A stretch of 64,000 nucleotides of DNA, taken from contig NZ_KB911820.1 in assembly GCF_000383675.1 (NCBI RefSeq), positions 744,001 to 808,000 of the forward strand, read 5' to 3'. Origin of the DNA: Terracoccus sp. 273MFTsu3.1 (GTDB lineage: Bacteria; Actinomycetota; Actinomycetes; Actinomycetales; Dermatophilaceae). The number at the start of each line of letters is the position of its first letter. Position 1 is the first letter of the stretch. Under the pieces are notes generated by a model that had not been told where the DNA came from, made no database searches, and saw only the letters and a program-made list of their open reading frames with translations. Of the stretch, positions 60,833-64,000 are shown in pieces. The position numbers and the translations under genes are program-made.

Positions 60833-63163
60833 ATGGCACGAAAGACCGAACACCTCGACGCGCCGTCGCCGTCGGTGTCATCGGGCGTCGGCGTGCGCGT
60901 GCAGGACCTGACGTGGAGACCCTTCGGGCGCTCCCGTCCGGTCCTCGACGGCCTCGACCTCACCCTCGAGCCCGGCGAGCGGGTGCTGCTCGCCGGGCCG
61001 AGCGGGTCGGGCAAGTCGACCCTGCTCCGGGGCCTCGCCGGACTGCTGCTCACGGCTGACTCCGGCGAACTGTCGGGCACGGTGACCGTGGGCGGCTCTG
61101 CGCCACAAGAGGTTCCGGGATCGGTGGGCCTCGTCCTGCAGGACCCGGGCGCGGGCACCGTCGCCTCGAGCATCGGTCGTGACGTCGCGTTCGGCCTCGA
61201 GAACGTCGTGCTGCCGCCGGACGGGATGCCCTCCCGCGTCGCGGCCGTGCTGCGCGAGGTCGGGCTGACGATGTCGCCGGACAGCGCGCCGTCGACCCTG
61301 AGCGGGGGTGAGTCCCAGCGGCTCGCGCTCGCCGGGGCGCTCGTCATGGAGCCCTCGGTGCTCCTGCTCGACGAGCCGACGGCCATGCTCGACGCCGACA
61401 CGGCCGCCGACGTGCGGGCCGTCGTGGCCGACGTCGTCGAGCGGCGCGGTCTCACGCTCGTCGTCGTCGAGCACCGTCTCGACGGTTGGCTCGACCTCGT
61501 CGACCGGCTCGTCGTCCTCGACGCGGCCGGCTCGGTCGTGGCCGACGGCAAGCCTCACGCCGTCCTTGCCACCCACGGTGAATCCCTTGCGGCGCAGGGC
61601 ATCTGGGTCCCAGGCGTGCCCGACCCCGAACCGCTGCCGCTCGACCTCGAGCCGGCGCCGCAGGCGGCGGCCGGGCGGGTGCCCCAGGGTCGCGTCGTCG
61701 CAGCCGCCTCCGACGTCCGGGTCGAGCACCGGAGCCGGCGACTGGGGGAGCGGTCCCGCACGACGCTCGCCGTCGACGGCGCCGACCTCGAGGTGCGGGC
61801 CGGCCGGTCCGTGGCCCTCGTCGGACCCAGCGGCGCCGGCAAGTCCTCGCTCATGGCCGCCCTCGGCGGCCTCGTCGAGCCGTCGCGCGGCACGGTCGAC
61901 GTCGCGCTGCCGCTCACCCCGGCCGAGACCGGCGACCGATCCGGCGCGCGGGACCGGCTCACGCCCCCGCACGAGTGGTCCTCGCTCGACCTCGCGCGCG
62001 TCGTCGCGTGGGTGCCGCAACGCGCGGCGACCTCCATCGTCGGCCGCACGGTGCGCGACGACGTGCTCACCACCCCGCTCGCGCTCGGGCAGGACCCCGC
62101 GACCGCCGGCCGACGGGCCGACGCGCTGCTCGCGGCGCTCGGGCTCGGGCACCTCGCGCAGGCCGACCCACGCCAGCTCTCCGGCGGCGAGCAGCGGCGC
62201 CTCGCCATGGCATCGGCCGTCGCGCACGGTCCCGCGCTCGTGCTCGCCGACGAGCCGACCGTCGGGCAGGACCGACTCACGTGGGCTGCCGTGTCCGGCG
62301 TCCTGGCAGCCGCGCGTGACGAGGGCGCGGCCGTCGTCGTCACGACCCACGACCCCGGCGTCGTCGACGACGCCGACCGCGTCGTCCGGCTGGAGGCGCC
62401 CACCCAGCCGCCGCCCGACCCGGAGCCGGAGCGTCACCCCTTGCTCGCCCGGGTCGGACCCCTGGCCCTGCTCGGGGCGGCCCTGTGCGTCCTGCCCCTG
62501 CCCGCGCTGCTCGAGACGTGGCGCCAGGGACTCGCCGTCCTCGTCGTCGAGGTCGTCCTCGGCCTCGTCGGCCTTCTCGCCCCGGGCCGTGGCCGCGCCC
62601 CCGAGGGGCGCCTCCGGGGCGTCCTCGCGCGCCTCGCCCCGGCGGCGCTCGCCGTCGTCGGCGTCGCCTGGTCGGCGTGGCTCCTCGGCGGCCGGGACCT
62701 CGAGGTCGCCGCGGGAGCCGCCCTGCGCGTCCTCTGCCTGCTCGTGCCCTCGGCCTTCGTCGTCGGCTTCATCGACCCGGAGCGTCTCGGCGACCACCTC
62801 GCCCAGCGGCTCCGTCTCCCGGCCCGACCCGTCGTCGCCGCGACGGCGGCGCTCCAACGGCTCCAGTCCTTCGACACCCTGTGGGGCGAGCTCATGACGA
62901 CCCGCCGGGTGCGCGGCATCCGGGCCGACCGCGGGGCCCTCGCCCGCGGCCGCGAGGCGGTCGTCGTCACCGGAGGGCTCCTCGTCGGTGCCCTCGGACA
63001 GGCCTCGGCCCTCGCGCTCGCGATGGACGCCCGGGGCTTCGCGGAGGCCCGCCGGCGCACCTGGGCGGGGCCGGCGCCGTGGCGCCTGCCCGACACGCTG
63101 GCCCTCGGCGCCGGCCTGCTCGTGGTCGCCGCGGCCGTCGCGGCCCGGCTGACGCTGTCCTGA
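60833..63163 (+). CDS. fused ECF transporter: two ATPases plus T component (YkoD-YkoC)
   Basis: 776 residues. ATPase 1 (about 20-250): Walker A GPSGSGKST, signature LSGGESQR, Walker B LLLDEPTAMLD. ATPase 2 (about 295-520): GPSGAGKSS, LSGGEQRR, LVLADEPTVG. T component (about 535-776): several helices with two coupling motifs, MTTRRVRGIRADRG and AMDARGFAEARRR (Arg-Gly signatures). Having A, A' and T in one chain is a fusion of what are usually two or three proteins. Works with YkoE to import a thiamine precursor or thiamine. ATG 60833 chosen; GTG 60821 is also possible, neither with a strong ribosome site. Confidence 0.92.
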   Translation: MARKTEHLDAPSPSVSSGVGVRVQDLTWRPFGRSRPVLDGLDLTLEPGERVLLAGPSGSGKSTLLRGLAGLLLTADSGELSGTVTVGGSAPQEVPGSVGLVLQDPGAGTVASSIGRDVAFGLENVVLPPDGMPSRVAAVLREVGLTMSPDSAPSTLSGGESQRLALAGALVMEPSVLLLDEPTAMLDADTAADVRAVVADVVERRGLTLVVVEHRLDGWLDLVDRLVVLDAAGSVVADGKPHAVLATHGESLAAQGIWVPGVPDPEPLPLDLEPAPQAAAGRVPQGRVVAAASDVRVEHRSRRLGERSRTTLAVDGADLEVRAGRSVALVGPSGAGKSSLMAALGGLVEPSRGTVDVALPLTPAETGDRSGARDRLTPPHEWSSLDLARVVAWVPQRAATSIVGRTVRDDVLTTPLALGQDPATAGRRADALLAALGLGHLAQADPRQLSGGEQRRLAMASAVAHGPALVLADEPTVGQDRLTWAAVSGVLAAARDEGAAVVVTTHDPGVVDDADRVVRLEAPTQPPPDPEPERHPLLARVGPLALLGAALCVLPLPALLETWRQGLAVLVVEVVLGLVGLLAPGRGRAPEGRLRGVLARLAPAALAVVGVAWSAWLLGGRDLEVAAGAALRVLCLLVPSAFVVGFIDPERLGDHLAQRLRLPARPVVAATAALQRLQSFDTLWGELMTTRRVRGIRADRGALARGREAVVVTGGLLVGALGQASALALAMDARGFAEARRRTWAGPAPWRLPDTLALGAGLLVVAAAVAARLTLS

Positions 63164-63218
63164 CGCCCTCGCGGGGCACAATGGGCGGCGCACACCTGCC
63201 GACAGGAAGGGGCCGCAC

Positions 63219-63755
63219 GTGCCCATGCCAGGCCGACCCCGCCGAGCCACCCGGACCCACCGCACCCCGAGGGCGTATGCCGTCCCGACCATCGCGCTGG
63301 GCCTGTCCGTGTCGCTCGTGCTGGCGATCTCCGGCTGCGGCCAGCCCGCCCCGTCGTCGCCCGACGACGCCGTGGCGCCGACGGTGAGCGTCCCCGTCCA
63401 GCCGACGATCACGGCCGAGACCCCGAGCGACGACGTGCCCGACCCCGTCGACACGACCGACCCCGGCGACGGTGGCCTCTTCGACGCCGCTTCGAGCCTC
63501 ACCGGGGCGACGTGTGCGCCCACGGGCGAGTCGTGGAGCTTCACCGGCACCCTCACGAACTCCGACACGCAGGAGCACACGTTCACCGTGGCGGTCTTCA
63601 TCGTCAAGACCTCCGACGGCTCGGACGTCGCCGGCAAGGAGGTCGAGGTCAAGCTCGCCGCCGGAGCCACCGCGCCGGTCTCCATCAAGGACTTCCACAC
63701 CGGGCCGAGCAAGGGCGTCGAGTGCCTGAGCGGCGTCACGGTGAAGGGCCTCTGA
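63219..63755 (+). CDS. lipoprotein with C-terminal beta domain
   Basis: 178 residues. A basic n-region and hydrophobic segment (VPTIALGLSVSLVLAIS) end in the lipobox ISGC, so the mature protein is lipidated and surface-exposed. A Pro/Thr/Asp-rich linker precedes a small beta-sandwich-like domain (WSFTGTLTNSDTQEHTFTVAVFIVKTSDGSDVAGKEVEVKLAAGATAPVSI) typical of FxLYD-type domains. Function unknown. Start GTG 63219 has AGGAAGG 8 bases upstream; ATG 63225 also possible. Confidence 0.85.
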   Translation: MPMPGRPRRATRTHRTPRAYAVPTIALGLSVSLVLAISGCGQPAPSSPDDAVAPTVSVPVQPTITAETPSDDVPDPVDTTDPGDGGLFDAASSLTGATCAPTGESWSFTGTLTNSDTQEHTFTVAVFIVKTSDGSDVAGKEVEVKLAAGATAPVSIKDFHTGPSKGVECLSGVTVKGL

Positions 63756-63756
63756 C

Positions 63757-64000
63757 GTGCGGCTCTACCTCGTGCGGCACGGGCAGACCCACGCCAACGT
63801 CGCCCGTCAGCTCGACACGGCCGTCCCCGGCCTCGACCTCACCGACGAGGGGCGGGCGCAGGCACAGGCCCTCGCCGACCGTCTCGGCGGCGAGGACCTC
63901 GGCGCGATCTACACCTCCGACCTCGTGCGCACCCAGCAGACCGCGGCACCGCTCGCCGGGATGCTCGGTCTCGAGATGGTCGTCCTGCCCGGGCTGCGCG
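63757..64000 (+). CDS. histidine phosphatase (phosphoglycerate-mutase-like), cut by window end
   Basis: About 81 residues visible of a probable 200 or more. The N-terminal catalytic motif is complete: RLYLVRHGQTHANVARQLDT, then LTDEGRAQAQALADRL and IYTSDLVRTQQTAAPLA, the standard cofactor-dependent histidine phosphatase pattern. GTG 63757 follows the lipoprotein stop after 1 base. Substrate not deducible. Confidence 0.88.
   Translation, partial: MRLYLVRHGQTHANVARQLDTAVPGLDLTDEGRAQAQALADRLGGEDLGAIYTSDLVRTQQTAAPLAGMLGLEMVVLPGLR

Overview
This window looks like chromosomal DNA of a high-GC Gram-positive actinomycete (roughly 70% GC). The evidence is a bacterial proteasome activator (Bpa), a 13E12-type HNH gene behind an actinobacterial SOS box, many probable leaderless genes (a TANNNT -10 element 6-7 bases before the start codon), and actinomycete domain families (DUF4235, DUF1918, DUF6325, SHOCT). 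Gene content suggests an Intrasporangiaceae-like soil or environmental organism; that placement is inference. No rRNA, tRNA, CRISPR array, insertion sequence or prophage was found.

Layout. 1-2.4 kb: SNF2 helicase (cut by the window edge) and a VIT-family transporter. 2.6-5.8 kb: a large BarA-like hybrid histidine kinase. 5.8-11.8 kb: a secreted or membrane low-complexity protein divergent from an OmpR-type two-component pair, then an ArnT-like GT39 glycosyltransferase and a GtrA protein. 11.8-14.3 kb: two tandem NAPE-PLD-like metallo-hydrolases. 14.4-16.2 kb: a self-contained operon (ribbon-helix-helix regulator, DUF4097 beta-repeat protein, small basic protein) with a palindromic operator between -35 and -10 and a second copy inside the first gene. 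16.2-21.2 kb: PaiB-like protein, small His-rich secreted peptide, thioredoxin-reductase-like flavoprotein, glycogen debranching enzyme. 21.2-22.1 kb: a low-GC singleton membrane protein. 22.1-31.6 kb: PAP2 phosphatase, 13E12/HNH gene, an ArsR-SRPBCC-VOC operon, Imm5-like protein, CAP protein, DUF4385, GNAT, tag, a phytoene-desaturase-like oxidoreductase and an SGNH hydrolase. 31.7-39.8 kb: AI-2E transporter, DUF6325-SHOCT pair, PH-domain membrane protein, acyl-CoA synthetase, membrane-anchored phosphoesterase, phosphoglycerate-mutase-like enzyme, bpa. 39.9-44.2 kb: PadR-regulated MacB-like ABC exporter. 44.2-46.7 kb: ABM-like protein, quinone oxidoreductase, S51 peptidase. 46.7-55.7 kb: histidine utilisation (IclR regulator, hutH, hutU, M20 amidohydrolase, hutF, hutI), interrupted by two unrelated minus-strand genes. 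55.7-59.9 kb: DUF1918, beta-CASP hydrolase, a NarL-type two-component pair, DUF4235. 60-63.2 kb: TPP riboswitch, YkoE, and a single-chain ECF transporter carrying both ATPases and the T subunit. 63.2-64 kb: lipoprotein and a truncated histidine phosphatase.

How genes work together. The hut genes give a full route histidine to urocanate to imidazolonepropionate to formiminoglutamate to N-formylglutamate; the M20-family enzyme sits where an N-formylglutamate deformylase is needed. The two-component pair at 6.6-9.1 kb probably controls its own operon, the following glycosyltransferase and the distant small secreted peptide at 16.96 kb, because all three carry CACAG-type direct repeats with an exact 11-base period. 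The riboswitch-controlled YkoE/YkoDC transporter imports a thiamine precursor or thiamine.

The most unexpected sequence-level signals are an octamer, GTATGCCG, present about 29 times on both strands where about 2 are expected; the CACAG regulon; and the self-regulated RHH-DUF4097 operon.
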